A DNA stretch of 18,171 nucleotides from JBDTGE01 sp050742975 (GTDB lineage: Bacteria > Actinomycetota > Actinomycetes > Mycobacteriales > Jatrophihabitantaceae). A model generated the notes under the pieces. It was not told where the DNA came from, ran no database searches, and saw only the letters and a program-made list of their open reading frames with translations. The stretch spans positions 1 through 18,171 of the forward strand of contig JBOGDQ010000223.1 in assembly GCA_050742975.1 (NCBI GenBank), written 5' to 3'. The position numbers and the translations under genes were made by a program. This document shows positions 1-7,059 of this stretch, piece by piece (positions within the stretch are counted from its first letter, which is position 1; each line of letters starts with the position of its first letter).

Positions 1-1893
1 GCCCTGGTCGGTGAGCCCGGCGTCGGCAAGACCGCGGTAGTGGAAGGGCTGGCCCAGAAGATCGTCAAGGGTGAGGTCCCCGAGACGCTCAAGGACAAGC
101 AGCTCTACACGCTGGACCTCGGGGCACTGGTGGCCGGTTCCCGCTACCGCGGTGACTTCGAGGAGCGGCTGAAGAAGGTGCTCAAGGAGATCCGCACCCG
201 CGGCGACATCATCATGTTCATCGACGAGATCCACACGCTCGTCGGGGCCGGTGCGGCCGAGGGCGCCATCGACGCCGCGTCCATCCTCAAGCCGATGCTG
301 GCCCGCGGCGAGCTGCAGACGATCGGTGCCACCACGCTGGACGAGTACCGCAAGCACCTGGAGAAGGACGCCGCGCTCGAGCGGCGGTTCCAGCCGGTGC
401 AGGTGGGCGAGCCGACCGTGGCGCACACGATCGAGATCCTCAAGGGGCTGCGCGACCGGTACGAGGCGCACCACCGCGTCTCTATAACCGACGCCGCGCT
501 GGTCGCCGCCGCTGGCCTGGCCGACCGCTACATCAGCGACCGGTTCCTGCCGGACAAGGCGATCGACCTCATCGACGAGGCCGGTGCGCGCATGCGGATC
601 CGTCGCATGACCGCGCCCCCGGACCTGCGCGAGTTCGACGACCGCATCGCCGAGGTGCGCCGCGAGAAGGAGTCCTCGATCGACGCGCAGGACTTCGAGA
701 AGGCCGCCTCCCTGCGCGACAAGGAGAAGACGCTGCAGGCGGACAAGGCCCGGCGCGAGCAGGAGTGGAAGGCCGGCGACATGGACGTCGTGGCCGAGGT
801 CGACGACGAGGAGATCGCCGAGGTCCTGGCCACCTGGACCGGCATCCCGGTGTTCAAGCTGACCGAGGAGGAGACGGCCCGACTGCTGCGCATGGAGGAC
901 GAGCTGCACAAGCGGGTCGTCGGCCAGCAGCAGGCGATCAAGGCGGTCTCGCAGGCCATCCGGCGCACTCGGGCCGGCCTGAAGGACCCGAAGCGCCCCG
1001 GTGGCTCGTTCATCTTCGCCGGCCCGTCCGGTGTCGGTAAGACCGAGCTGTCCAAAGCGCTGGCCGAGTTCCTGTTCGGCGACGACGACTCCCTGATCCA
1101 GCTGGACATGTCCGAGTTCCACGACCGGTACACCGTGTCGCGGCTCGTCGGTGCACCTCCCGGCTACGTCGGCTACGACGAGGGCGGCCAGCTCACCGAG
1201 AAGGTGCGCCGCAAGCCCTTCAGCGTGGTGCTGTTCGACGAGGTCGAGAAGGCTCACCCGGACGTGTTCAACACGCTGCTGCAGGTGCTGGAGGACGGCC
1301 GGCTGACCGACGGTCAGGGCCGCGTCGTGGACTTCAAGAACACGGTGCTGATCCTGACCACCAACCTCGGTACGCGGGACGTGTCCAAGTCCGTGAGCCT
1401 GGGCTTCCAGGCGTCCAACGACGAGTCGTCGAACTACGACCGGATGAAGCAGAAGGTCACCGACGAGCTCAAGCAGCACTTCAAGCCCGAGTTCCTCAAC
1501 CGCATCGACGACACCATCGTGTTCCACCAGTTGACCCAGGAGGAGATCGTCGAGATCGTCGATCTGATGATCGCCCGCCTGGATGTGCAGCTGCGGAACA
1601 AGGACATGGGCATCGAGCTCACCGATGCGGCCAAGCAGCTGCTGGCCAAGAAGGGCTACGACCCCGTCCTGGGTGCGCGGCCGCTGCGCCGCACCATCCA
1701 GCGCGAGATCGAGGACGCGCTGTCGGAGAAGATCCTGTTCGGCGAACTCGCGGCCGGTCAGATCGTGGTCGTCGGCACCGAGCCAGAGGACCCGATGGTG
1801 AAGGACGGTCCGACGAAGTTCAGCTTCCGCGGCGAGACCAAGCCGTCGGAGCTGGTGCCCGATGCGCCGCCGGTGAACCTCACCGCCGAGTAG
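1..1893 (+). CDS. clpC: ATP-dependent Clp protease unfoldase ClpC, 5' end outside window
   Basis: The frame is open from base 1 and ends in TAG at 1891-1893, giving 630 residues. It enters at the first Walker A motif (GEPGVGKT, bases 13-36), so roughly the first 200 residues, including the Clp N-domain repeats, lie upstream. Visible in order: Walker B of the first AAA+ domain (IIMFIDE, from 208); the GATTLDEYRKHLEKDAALERRFQ stretch in shorter form as GATTLDEY...LERRFQ; a coiled-coil middle domain with a UVR-like segment (DFEKAASLRDKEK, near 691-729); the second Walker A (GPSGVGKT, 1021-1044); second Walker B (SVVLFDE, from 1222); an LGF tripeptide (VSLGFQ) in the position expected for ClpP docking; and sensor-2 GARPLRR. 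The family unfolds substrates and feeds them to ClpP in the cytoplasm. The C-terminal tail is acidic and Pro-rich. Identity as ClpC rather than ClpB rests on the short middle domain and the LGF loop. Gene order agrees with clpC1 of mycobacteria. Confidence 0.97.
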   Translation, partial: ALVGEPGVGKTAVVEGLAQKIVKGEVPETLKDKQLYTLDLGALVAGSRYRGDFEERLKKVLKEIRTRGDIIMFIDEIHTLVGAGAAEGAIDAASILKPMLARGELQTIGATTLDEYRKHLEKDAALERRFQPVQVGEPTVAHTIEILKGLRDRYEAHHRVSITDAALVAAAGLADRYISDRFLPDKAIDLIDEAGARMRIRRMTAPPDLREFDDRIAEVRREKESSIDAQDFEKAASLRDKEKTLQADKARREQEWKAGDMDVVAEVDDEEIAEVLATWTGIPVFKLTEEETARLLRMEDELHKRVVGQQQAIKAVSQAIRRTRAGLKDPKRPGGSFIFAGPSGVGKTELSKALAEFLFGDDDSLIQLDMSEFHDRYTVSRLVGAPPGYVGYDEGGQLTEKVRRKPFSVVLFDEVEKAHPDVFNTLLQVLEDGRLTDGQGRVVDFKNTVLILTTNLGTRDVSKSVSLGFQASNDESSNYDRMKQKVTDELKQHFKPEFLNRIDDTIVFHQLTQEEIVEIVDLMIARLDVQLRNKDMGIELTDAAKQLLAKKGYDPVLGARPLRRTIQREIEDALSEKILFGELAAGQIVVVGTEPEDPMVKDGPTKFSFRGETKPSELVPDAPPVNLTAE

Positions 1894-1907
1894 TCACGGC
1901 ACACGCG

Positions 1908-1943
1908 GAAGGGCCCGGGACGGCGACGCCGCCCGGGCCCTTC
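1908..1943. terminator. Strong hairpin between convergent clpC and mutY
   Basis: A perfect 12-bp inverted repeat (GAAGGGCCCGGG at 1908-1919, complement at 1932-1943) encloses a second 4-bp stem CGGC/GCCG with loop GAC. It begins 14 bases after the clpC stop. There is no U-run after it, which is usual for actinobacterial terminators. Because mutY converges from the other side it could end transcription in both directions. Confidence 0.8.
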
Positions 1944-1957
1944 GTCGTGCCCAGCGC

Positions 1958-2037
1958 GGCGTTCGCGACCTTCCTGCGCGGGCGTTCGCGATCTTCCTGC
2001 GCAGGCTGTCACGGGGGCTACCGGGTGCAGGAAGATC
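1958..2037. repeat. Two 22-bp direct repeats plus inverted partner
   Basis: Copies at 1958-1979 and 1981-2002 differ at one base (core GTTCGCGA[C/T]CTTCCTGCGC). The second copy forms a perfect 11-bp inverted repeat, GATCTTCCTGC at 1990-2000 with GCAGGAAGATC at 2027-2037. This lies in the convergent gap between clpC and mutY. It may be a remnant of a dispersed extragenic repeat or a second terminator for mutY; I see no coding potential. Confidence 0.65.
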
Positions 2038-2067
2038 CACGCGGGGGAGGGACCGCCGCGGCTAACC

Positions 2068-2946
2068 TCAGGCGTGGCCGGGGAGGGCGAACCGGCCGTC
2101 GGGCAGCGGGTCGATGAGGCCATCGACGATCAGGGCACCGAGCGCGCGATCTCGCTGCACCGGGTCGGCCCATGCGGCGTCCAAGGCGCCCCGCGGGACC
2201 GGCTCGACGCTCGCGCGCAGGACGTCGAGTAGCAACCCGCGGACCTGGCGATCGGTGCCGGTGAACCGCTGGGGTCGCGCGGTGGGTCCGGTGTACGGCG
2301 GCGAACCGGCCAGCCGCCACGCACACGTTGCGGCCACTGGGCAGACGACGCAGCGAGGGGCTCGGGCGGTACAGACGAGCGCGCCGAGTTCCATCAGCGC
2401 GGCACTGACCCGCGCGGCGTCCGAGCGCTCCGGCGGTAGCAGCGCCTCGACTGCAGCCAGATCGCGGGCGGTCGCCGGGGGACCGGCCTCGCCGCGACCG
2501 CCGACCGCGCGCGCAACAACCCGGCGCACGTTCGTATCGACGACCGGGTGCCGCTGCCCGAACGCGAAGGTCGCGACCGCTCGCGCGGTGTAGGCGCCGA
2601 CACCGGGCAGCGTCAGCAGCGAATCGATATCGTCCGGAACCGAACCGCCGAACCGCTCGGTGACCGCGACCGCGCATTCGTGCAACCGCAGCGCGCGGCG
2701 TGGATAGCCGAGCTTGCCCCACATCCGCACCGCCGCGCCGGACGAGTCGGCGGCCAGGTCGGCCGGCGCCGGCCAGCGGCGCAGCCAGGCCTCGTACGCA
2801 GGTAGCACGCGTGCGACCGGAGTCTGCTGCAGCATCACCTCGCTCACCAGCACCGCCCACGGGCCCGCGTCCGGGTCGCGCCAGGGCAGCGTGCGAGCCG
2901 CTCTGCTGTACCAGGCTATGACGGCGACGGCGAAAGGGTCGGACAT
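2068..2946 (-). CDS. mutY: A/G-specific adenine DNA glycosylase MutY
   Basis: The 292-residue protein removes adenine mispaired with guanine or 8-oxoguanine in base-excision repair. Family hallmarks: SEVMLQQTPV with catalytic Glu36; the helix-hairpin-helix LPGVGAYTARA (113-123); the VVDTNVRRV segment with catalytic Asp137; and a [4Fe-4S] ligand set C-x6-C-x2-C-x5-C at Cys192, 199, 202 and 208. The spacing matches E. coli MutY as I recall it. The C-terminal 8-oxoG-recognition domain is short, as in other actinobacterial MutYs (E. coli has about 350 residues). The ATG at 2946 was chosen because the protein then starts just before the conserved IAWYSRAARTLPWR region. A start at 3036 would overlap the divergent gene's start codon and add 30 residues with no family character. 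No clear ribosome-binding site is seen. It is divergent from the membrane protein gene and convergent with clpC. Confidence 0.95.
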   Translation of the reverse strand: MSDPFAVAVIAWYSRAARTLPWRDPDAGPWAVLVSEVMLQQTPVARVLPAYEAWLRRWPAPADLAADSSGAAVRMWGKLGYPRRALRLHECAVAVTERFGGSVPDDIDSLLTLPGVGAYTARAVATFAFGQRHPVVDTNVRRVVARAVGGRGEAGPPATARDLAAVEALLPPERSDAARVSAALMELGALVCTARAPRCVVCPVAATCAWRLAGSPPYTGPTARPQRFTGTDRQVRGLLLDVLRASVEPVPRGALDAAWADPVQRDRALGALIVDGLIDPLPDGRFALPGHA

Positions 2947-3019
2947 GGTTCGGGCATCGTCGCATGTGCGGTCATCGGCGCTTGCGCGAGTCGGGCAGGG
3001 AGTGGCCGGGCTCGGACGA

Positions 3020-3025
3020 TAACGT
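3020..3025 (+). promoter_or_regulatory. Putative -10 box for the membrane protein gene
   Basis: TAACGT matches TANNNT and ends nine bases before the ATG at 3035, so the transcript would have almost no leader. No good -35 hexamer is seen. The gap to the divergent mutY start is 88 bases. Confidence 0.4.
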
Positions 3026-3034
3026 GTCTGCGTC

Positions 3035-3700
3035 ATGTTTCGTCCCGTCGGCTCGAAGCCGCCCTCCGTCTACTGGCGGCGCCGTCTGCTGGTCATCGCC
3101 TCCGCGATCGTGCTCGTCGTCCTGCTGGCGCTGACCCTGAAGACCGTCTTTTCCGGCGGTGGGGGCAACCCGTCGGGGCAGGATGGGCGCACCGGCAGCA
3201 CGACGGGGGGTCGGACGCCGACACCCGGCTCGCCGCACGAGACGCCGACCACCCGCAGCCCGTCCGGTGCGAAGACGACCGGCCGGACCAGCGCGTCGAC
3301 GTCCCGGCCGCCGGCCAAATGCCAGGCCCACCAGTTGCAGGTGCAGGCCGTTGTCGGCAAGGCGCAGTACCGGATCGGCGACCAGCCGGTGCTGACGCTG
3401 CAGGTGACCAACTCCGGGCCGGCGCCGTGCGTCCAGGACGTCGCGGACAGCCAGATCCTGCTCCGCGTCTACAACGGCGCATCCCGGGTATGGGGCAGCC
3501 ACGACTGTCAGACCGAGCCCGGCGTCACCGAGAAGACGCTGCCGGTGGACAAGCCGATCGGCTTCAGCATGACGTGGAGCGGGCTCACCGCGCAGCCCGG
3601 CTGCGCCACGACGCGGCAGCGCGTCGGCGCCGGAACGTACACGCTGTACGCGACGCTGGCCGGCGTGAACGGCAAGGCCGCCCAGTTCACGATCTCCTGA
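3035..3700 (+). CDS. Membrane-anchored extracytoplasmic protein, Rv3587c-like
   Basis: The protein has 221 residues and unknown function. Residues 1-17 are basic and cytoplasmic. Residues 18-35 form one hydrophobic helix (LLVIASAIVLVVLLALTL). Residues 40-95 are a Gly/Ser/Thr/Pro-rich linker, and about 96-221 form a beta-rich domain that ends in the strand-like GKAAQFTIS. The segment RIGDQPVLTLQVTNSGPAPC resembles the DUF4232/Ig-like folds of actinobacterial cell-envelope proteins. Four cysteines (96, 132, 158, 190) could form two disulfides outside the membrane. The gene sits between mutY and disA, which from memory is where mycobacteria have Rv3587c; that and the architecture are the basis of the name. 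No catalytic motif is visible. Repeats and a convergent gap follow the stop. An anchored wall-interaction or stabilising role is only a guess. Confidence 0.8.
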   Translation: MFRPVGSKPPSVYWRRRLLVIASAIVLVVLLALTLKTVFSGGGGNPSGQDGRTGSTTGGRTPTPGSPHETPTTRSPSGAKTTGRTSASTSRPPAKCQAHQLQVQAVVGKAQYRIGDQPVLTLQVTNSGPAPCVQDVADSQILLRVYNGASRVWGSHDCQTEPGVTEKTLPVDKPIGFSMTWSGLTAQPGCATTRQRVGAGTYTLYATLAGVNGKAAQFTIS

Positions 3701-3701
3701 G

Positions 3702-3750
3702 GGCCGCAGTCGATGCTCGCGCCAATGTGCTCCTTGCGGCCGCAGTCGAT
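3702..3750 (+). repeat. 13-bp direct repeat pair
   Basis: GGCCGCAGTCGAT occurs at 3702-3714 and again at 3738-3750, immediately after the stop codon of the membrane protein gene. Role unknown. Confidence 0.6.
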
Positions 3751-3866
3751 CCCGGCGCCACCCACTCGCAAGCTCGGGGCGGACACCCGGACCGACGCGA
3801 CTTCGTCGCGGAGCGGCCGCGTGCCGGGTGCGATGCGCGCCGCCGGGGAGGTCACCCGTCGGCAGA

Positions 3867-3914
3867 GATCTTGGTGCACTTTGGACACCAGGGCGACCGA
3901 TTCGCACCAAGATC
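3867..3914. repeat. 11-bp inverted repeat in convergent gap
   Basis: GATCTTGGTGC (3867-3877) is exactly complementary to GCACCAAGATC (3904-3914), with a 26-base spacer. The outer GATCTT/AAGATC ends recur in hairpins at 1990-2037 and 9772-9797. It may act as a terminator or be one member of a small repeat family. Confidence 0.6.
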
Positions 3915-4195
3915 GCGACTTGCTCGCGTGCTCGCGCCGATCTGAACGGAAATAGCGATTCTGGAGCACACACCAAACTGACCGACGCACTATCGCGCCC
4001 GCCACCTCTATTTCCGCGCCGCAGCGGCGTCCCCGCCAGGGGCCACCAAGACTTGTTGCGAATCAAGCGCCACAGCATCGGACCTGCACCAGCGTCGGCG
4101 GAGCTGTGCTGCCCAATGTCTGCCACGGGCAGTGTGCACGCCGACCTGCCGAGGCCGCTGCGTTGCGGCCACCCGCTTCCGGCGGATGTCGAGAA

Positions 4196-4239
4196 GCGAC
4201 CCAACACGCAACACGCGACGAGCGCTCGCGCGAAGAGCC
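4196..4239 (+). repeat. Dispersed repeat module L, copy 1
   Basis: The module begins GCGACCC and ends GAAGAGCC. Its core, CACGCGACGAGCGCTCGC at 4212-4229, is identical over 18 bases to the reverse strand of 13990-14007. The core contains the palindrome CGAGCGCTCG. It lies about 50 bases before hairpin element H copy 1, the same order as in the copy near 13900 when read on the minus strand. Confidence 0.65.
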
Positions 4240-4291
4240 CGAGCCCGAGCCCGAGCGAGCGAAGCGAGCTTGCAGTTGCGGCCCGAGTGAT

Positions 4292-4322
4292 CCCCCGCCG
4301 GCTACGCCCTTATCGGCGGGGG
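4292..4322 (+). repeat. Palindromic repeat element H, copy 1
   Basis: Perfect 9-bp arms CCCCCGCCG (4292-4300) and CGGCGGGGG (4314-4322) enclose the 13-base loop GCTACGCCCTTAT. The next bases are CACCCCC. The same arms and nearly the same loop recur at 9945 and 13892. This copy lies 53 bases beyond the disA stop, so it could also serve as the disA terminator. Confidence 0.8.
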
Positions 4323-4375
4323 CACCCCCATTGCGCTTTTTGCAGTGGTCGCGAGGGGCGCCTGGCGCGGACGAG

Positions 4376-5455
4376 TTACGAGTAGCGCTCGATGATCGAG
4401 ACTTCGGCCATCCGCGAAATCGCCTCGCGGACGGCACGGGCGCGGGACTCGCCGACGCCGTCTACCACCTGCAGGTCCTCGGCGGACGCGGCGAGGAGCT
4501 TCTGCAGGCCACCGAAGTGTTCGACGACGCGGTCCAGGATCGCGCCGGGCATCCGTGGCACGCGGGCCAGCAGCCGGTACCCGCGGGGACTGGTCGCCGA
4601 GTCCAGCCCATCGGCCGTGCTCTGCAGCCCCATCGCCCGGGCGACCGGGATCAGGTCGAGCAGGTCCGTCGCGGACAGCTCGGTCAGGTCGGTCAGCACC
4701 TGCGCCACCGCGCGCCCGCGACGTCCGGCCGGGATGTAGTCACGCACGATCAGCTCGCGGTCCAGGTCGACGCCGGCCATCAGCTCGTTCAGCTGCAGGG
4801 CCAGCAGTCGGCCGTCGGTGCCGAGCTCGACGACCTGCCCGGTGACCTCGTCGGCGATCCGGCGCACCATCTCCAGCCGCTGCGACACGATCGCGGCATC
4901 GCGGACCGTGACGAGATCCTCGATCTCCAGCGCGGACAGGGCGTTGGAAACCTCGTCGAGCCGCATCTTGTAGCGCTCGAGGGTCGCGATGGCCTGGTTG
5001 GCGCGAGACAGCAGCTCGCCGCTGCTCTCCAAGACGTAGCGGCGATCGCCCACGTACAGGCTGATGATGCGCATCGACTGTGACACCGAGATGACGGGGT
5101 ACGCCGTCTGCCTGGCGACGCGCTGGGCGGTGCGGTGCCGGGTTCCGGACTCCTCGGTCGGCGTCGCCGGGTCGGGCATCAGGTGGGTGGCGGCGTAGAC
5201 GATCCGGTCGCCGGCCGTGCTGAGCACGACGGCGCCGTCCATCTTGCACAGCTCGCGCAGCCGGGTGGCGGAGAACTCGATGTCCAGCGGGAAGCCGCCG
5301 GTGCACATCGTCTCGACCGTCCGGTCCCAGCCGAGAACGATCAACGCGCCGGTATTGCCGCGCAGGATGCGTTCGAGCCCGTCACGCAACCAGGTGCCGG
5401 GAGCGACCGTGGCCAGGACGCCGCGCAGCACGTCGTCGCGATCGGATGTCGTCAC
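4376..5455 (-). CDS. disA: DNA integrity scanning protein DisA, diadenylate cyclase
   Basis: The 359-residue protein makes cyclic di-AMP from two ATP and, in the family, binds branched DNA such as recombination intermediates. The N-terminal DAC domain holds the signature motifs DGA (73-75) and GTRHR (104-108). A helical linker follows, and the C-terminal third contains a helix-hairpin-helix (QKLLAASAEDLQVVDGVGES) for DNA binding. Length is normal for the family. The start is GTG at 5455, preceded by AGAAGGG five to six bases upstream, a good ribosome-binding site. radA ends 78 bases upstream on the same strand, so the two are probably co-transcribed, as in many actinobacteria and firmicutes. 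In Bacillus RadA modulates DisA activity, so the pairing suggests a functional link here. The stop is TAA at 4376-4378. Confidence 0.97.
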   Translation of the reverse strand: MTTSDRDDVLRGVLATVAPGTWLRDGLERILRGNTGALIVLGWDRTVETMCTGGFPLDIEFSATRLRELCKMDGAVVLSTAGDRIVYAATHLMPDPATPTEESGTRHRTAQRVARQTAYPVISVSQSMRIISLYVGDRRYVLESSGELLSRANQAIATLERYKMRLDEVSNALSALEIEDLVTVRDAAIVSQRLEMVRRIADEVTGQVVELGTDGRLLALQLNELMAGVDLDRELIVRDYIPAGRRGRAVAQVLTDLTELSATDLLDLIPVARAMGLQSTADGLDSATSPRGYRLLARVPRMPGAILDRVVEHFGGLQKLLAASAEDLQVVDGVGESRARAVREAISRMAEVSIIERYS

Positions 5456-5533
5456 GGTTGCCCTTCTGCTCTGTCGAGGCGTCAGTCTACGGGCGAGCGC
5501 AGCGGAAAACCCGCTGGTTTGCGCCGCGCCGGC

Positions 5534-6961
5534 TCAGCCGCCGCCCTGGACGGTTCGCAGCACCGGGCGGCGCCGGGCCACCCCGCGTTGACGCAGGTTG
5601 GCCGCGGCCTCCATCGCCTCGCGCAGCGTCGTGACGGGGACGGTGTCCAGCCCGGCGCAGTTGACCTTCTCGCCGCTGTGCGCGCTCGGCACCAGCGCAG
5701 TGGTGAAGCCGAGCCGGGCCGCCTCGGCGAGCCGCCGGCCCAGGGCCGGGACGCGCCGCACGTCGCCGGACAGCGAGACCTCACCGATCGCGCACAGCGC
5801 TGCCGGCATGGCCGCGTTGCGCGCAGCCGACGCCAGCGCGATGGCGATCGCGAGGTCTGCTGCCGGCTCCTGCGCAGCCATGCCGCCGACCGTGGACGCG
5901 TATACCTCGTGCTCGGCGAGTTGCACCTGGCCGTGCCGGGCCAGCACCGCGAGCAGCATGGCCACCCGGGCCGACTCGAGATCGCTGACCGCCCGGCGCG
6001 GCGAACCGCCGGAGCTCGCACGGTTGACCAGGGCCTGCACCTCGGTGACGAGCGGACGGCGCCCCTCCATGGTGACCGTGACGCAGGTGCCGGGGACGGC
6101 TACGGCGCGGTCGGACAGGAACAGGCCGGACGGGTCGGCCAGCCCGGCGATTCCATCCTCGCGCATCTCGAAGCAGCCGACCTCGTCGGCCGCCCCGAAG
6201 CGGTTCTTGGTCGCCCGGACCAGGCGCAGCGAGGAGTGCCGGTCGCCCTCGAAGTGCAGGACGACATCCACGAGGTGCTCGAGCACCCGGGGCCCGGCGA
6301 TCGAACCATCCTTGGTCACGTGACCGACCAGCACGGCGGCGATGCCGCGCTGCTTCGCGACCGCTATCACCGCGGCCGCGACGGCCCTGATCTGCGGAAC
6401 GCCACCCGCTCCCGCGTCCAGCGCGTCGCTGGAGATCGTTTGCACCGAGTCGACGACGAGCAGGCCCGGATCGACCTGATCGACGTGGGTCAGGAGGGCA
6501 GCGAGGTCGTTCTCGGCGGCCAGGAACAGTGTGGGCGCGAGATTGCCGGTGCGCTCGGCCCGCAACCGGACCTGGGAGGTGGACTCCTCGCCGGTGACGA
6601 CGAGCGCGCGCTCGCCCGCCTTCGCGAACTGGTGCGCCACCTCGAGCAAGAGCGTCGACTTCCCGACCCCCGGCTCGCCGGCGAGCAGGACGACCGAACC
6701 GGGGACGAGCCCGCCGCCCAGGACGCGATCCAGTTCGGAGACCCCGGTCGGGCGCGCCTTCGCGGCGGCCACGTCGAGCTCGGCGATCGGCTGTGCGGCT
6801 CGGCTGACCGGACCGGGGGCAACTGCGCGCCGGGTGGTGGCGCCGACCTCGGCCACCGTCCCCCATGCCTGGCACTCGCTGCAGCGCCCGGCCCAGCGCA
6901 GCGACGTGGCGCCGCAGTCGGTACAGCGAAATCCGGGGCTACGAGTGCTCGGCTTGGTCAC
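5534..6961 (-). CDS. radA: DNA repair protein RadA (Sms), branch-migration ATPase
   Basis: The 475-residue protein is a RecA-like helicase that processes recombination intermediates. It has an N-terminal C4 zinc finger (Cys13, 16, 27, 30), Walker A GEPGVGKS at 95-102, the RadA-specific KNRFG motif at 252-256, and a C-terminal Lon-protease-like domain without an obvious serine protease function. The open frame continues about 237 codons further upstream but that part is antisense-like, overlaps the lpqE gene and has no family match. GTG at 6961 places the zinc finger at the usual distance from the N-terminus. A TAGTGT box ends seven bases before this GTG, which supports the start and suggests a leaderless transcript in addition to read-through from lpqE. 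A 25-bp tandem repeat lies directly upstream. Confidence 0.96.
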   Translation of the reverse strand: MTKPSTRSPGFRCTDCGATSLRWAGRCSECQAWGTVAEVGATTRRAVAPGPVSRAAQPIAELDVAAAKARPTGVSELDRVLGGGLVPGSVVLLAGEPGVGKSTLLLEVAHQFAKAGERALVVTGEESTSQVRLRAERTGNLAPTLFLAAENDLAALLTHVDQVDPGLLVVDSVQTISSDALDAGAGGVPQIRAVAAAVIAVAKQRGIAAVLVGHVTKDGSIAGPRVLEHLVDVVLHFEGDRHSSLRLVRATKNRFGAADEVGCFEMREDGIAGLADPSGLFLSDRAVAVPGTCVTVTMEGRRPLVTEVQALVNRASSGGSPRRAVSDLESARVAMLLAVLARHGQVQLAEHEVYASTVGGMAAQEPAADLAIAIALASAARNAAMPAALCAIGEVSLSGDVRRVPALGRRLAEAARLGFTTALVPSAHSGEKVNCAGLDTVPVTTLREAMEAAANLRQRGVARRRPVLRTVQGGG

Positions 6962-6968
6962 GGTCGGG

Positions 6969-6974
6969 ACACTA
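6969..6974 (-). promoter_or_regulatory. Putative leaderless -10 box for radA
   Basis: On the minus strand TAGTGT fits TANNNT and is followed by seven bases and then the GTG start at 6961. The place where a -35 element would fall lies in the first unit of the 25-bp tandem repeat. Promoter activity is inferred from spacing only. Confidence 0.45.
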
Positions 6975-6980
6975 GCGAGG

Positions 6981-7055
6981 GCAGCCGACAGGACGAGCAG
7001 CGGCGGCAGCCGACGGGACGAGCAGCGGCGGCAGCCGACGGGACGAGCAGCGGCG
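6981..7055 (-). repeat. Three perfect-length 25-bp tandem repeats
   Basis: Units at 6981-7005, 7006-7030 and 7031-7055 each begin GCAGCCGAC and end GAGCAGCGGCG on the plus strand. Unit 1 differs only at its tenth base (A instead of G). The array fills the gap between the lpqE stop (7060) and the radA start (6961). The unit is not a multiple of three. Arrays of this kind vary in copy number between strains in mycobacteria (MIRU-type loci). Confidence 0.9.
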
Positions 7056-7059
7056 CCAG

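Larger units (their letters stand above)
3701..4375. other. Gene-free convergent gap with repeats
   Basis: This 675-bp stretch separates the 3' ends of the membrane protein gene and disA. Open frames crossing it show no family resemblance or coding-like third-position bias, and none has a credible start. It holds a 13-bp direct repeat (3702, 3738), an 11-bp inverted repeat (3867/3904), a repeat module (4196-4239) and a hairpin element (4292-4322). The part around 3940-4090 is less GC-rich than its surroundings. Confidence 0.6.

Noticed and set aside
2972..4207. Long minus-strand frame of 411 codons over the membrane protein gene and the following gap
   Set aside because: It has repetitive Arg/Gly/Ala composition and no domain, and it lies opposite a gene with a clear membrane helix and linker.
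6981..7055. CRISPR array
   Set aside because: The 25-bp units are directly tandem with no spacers and no cas genes are in the window.
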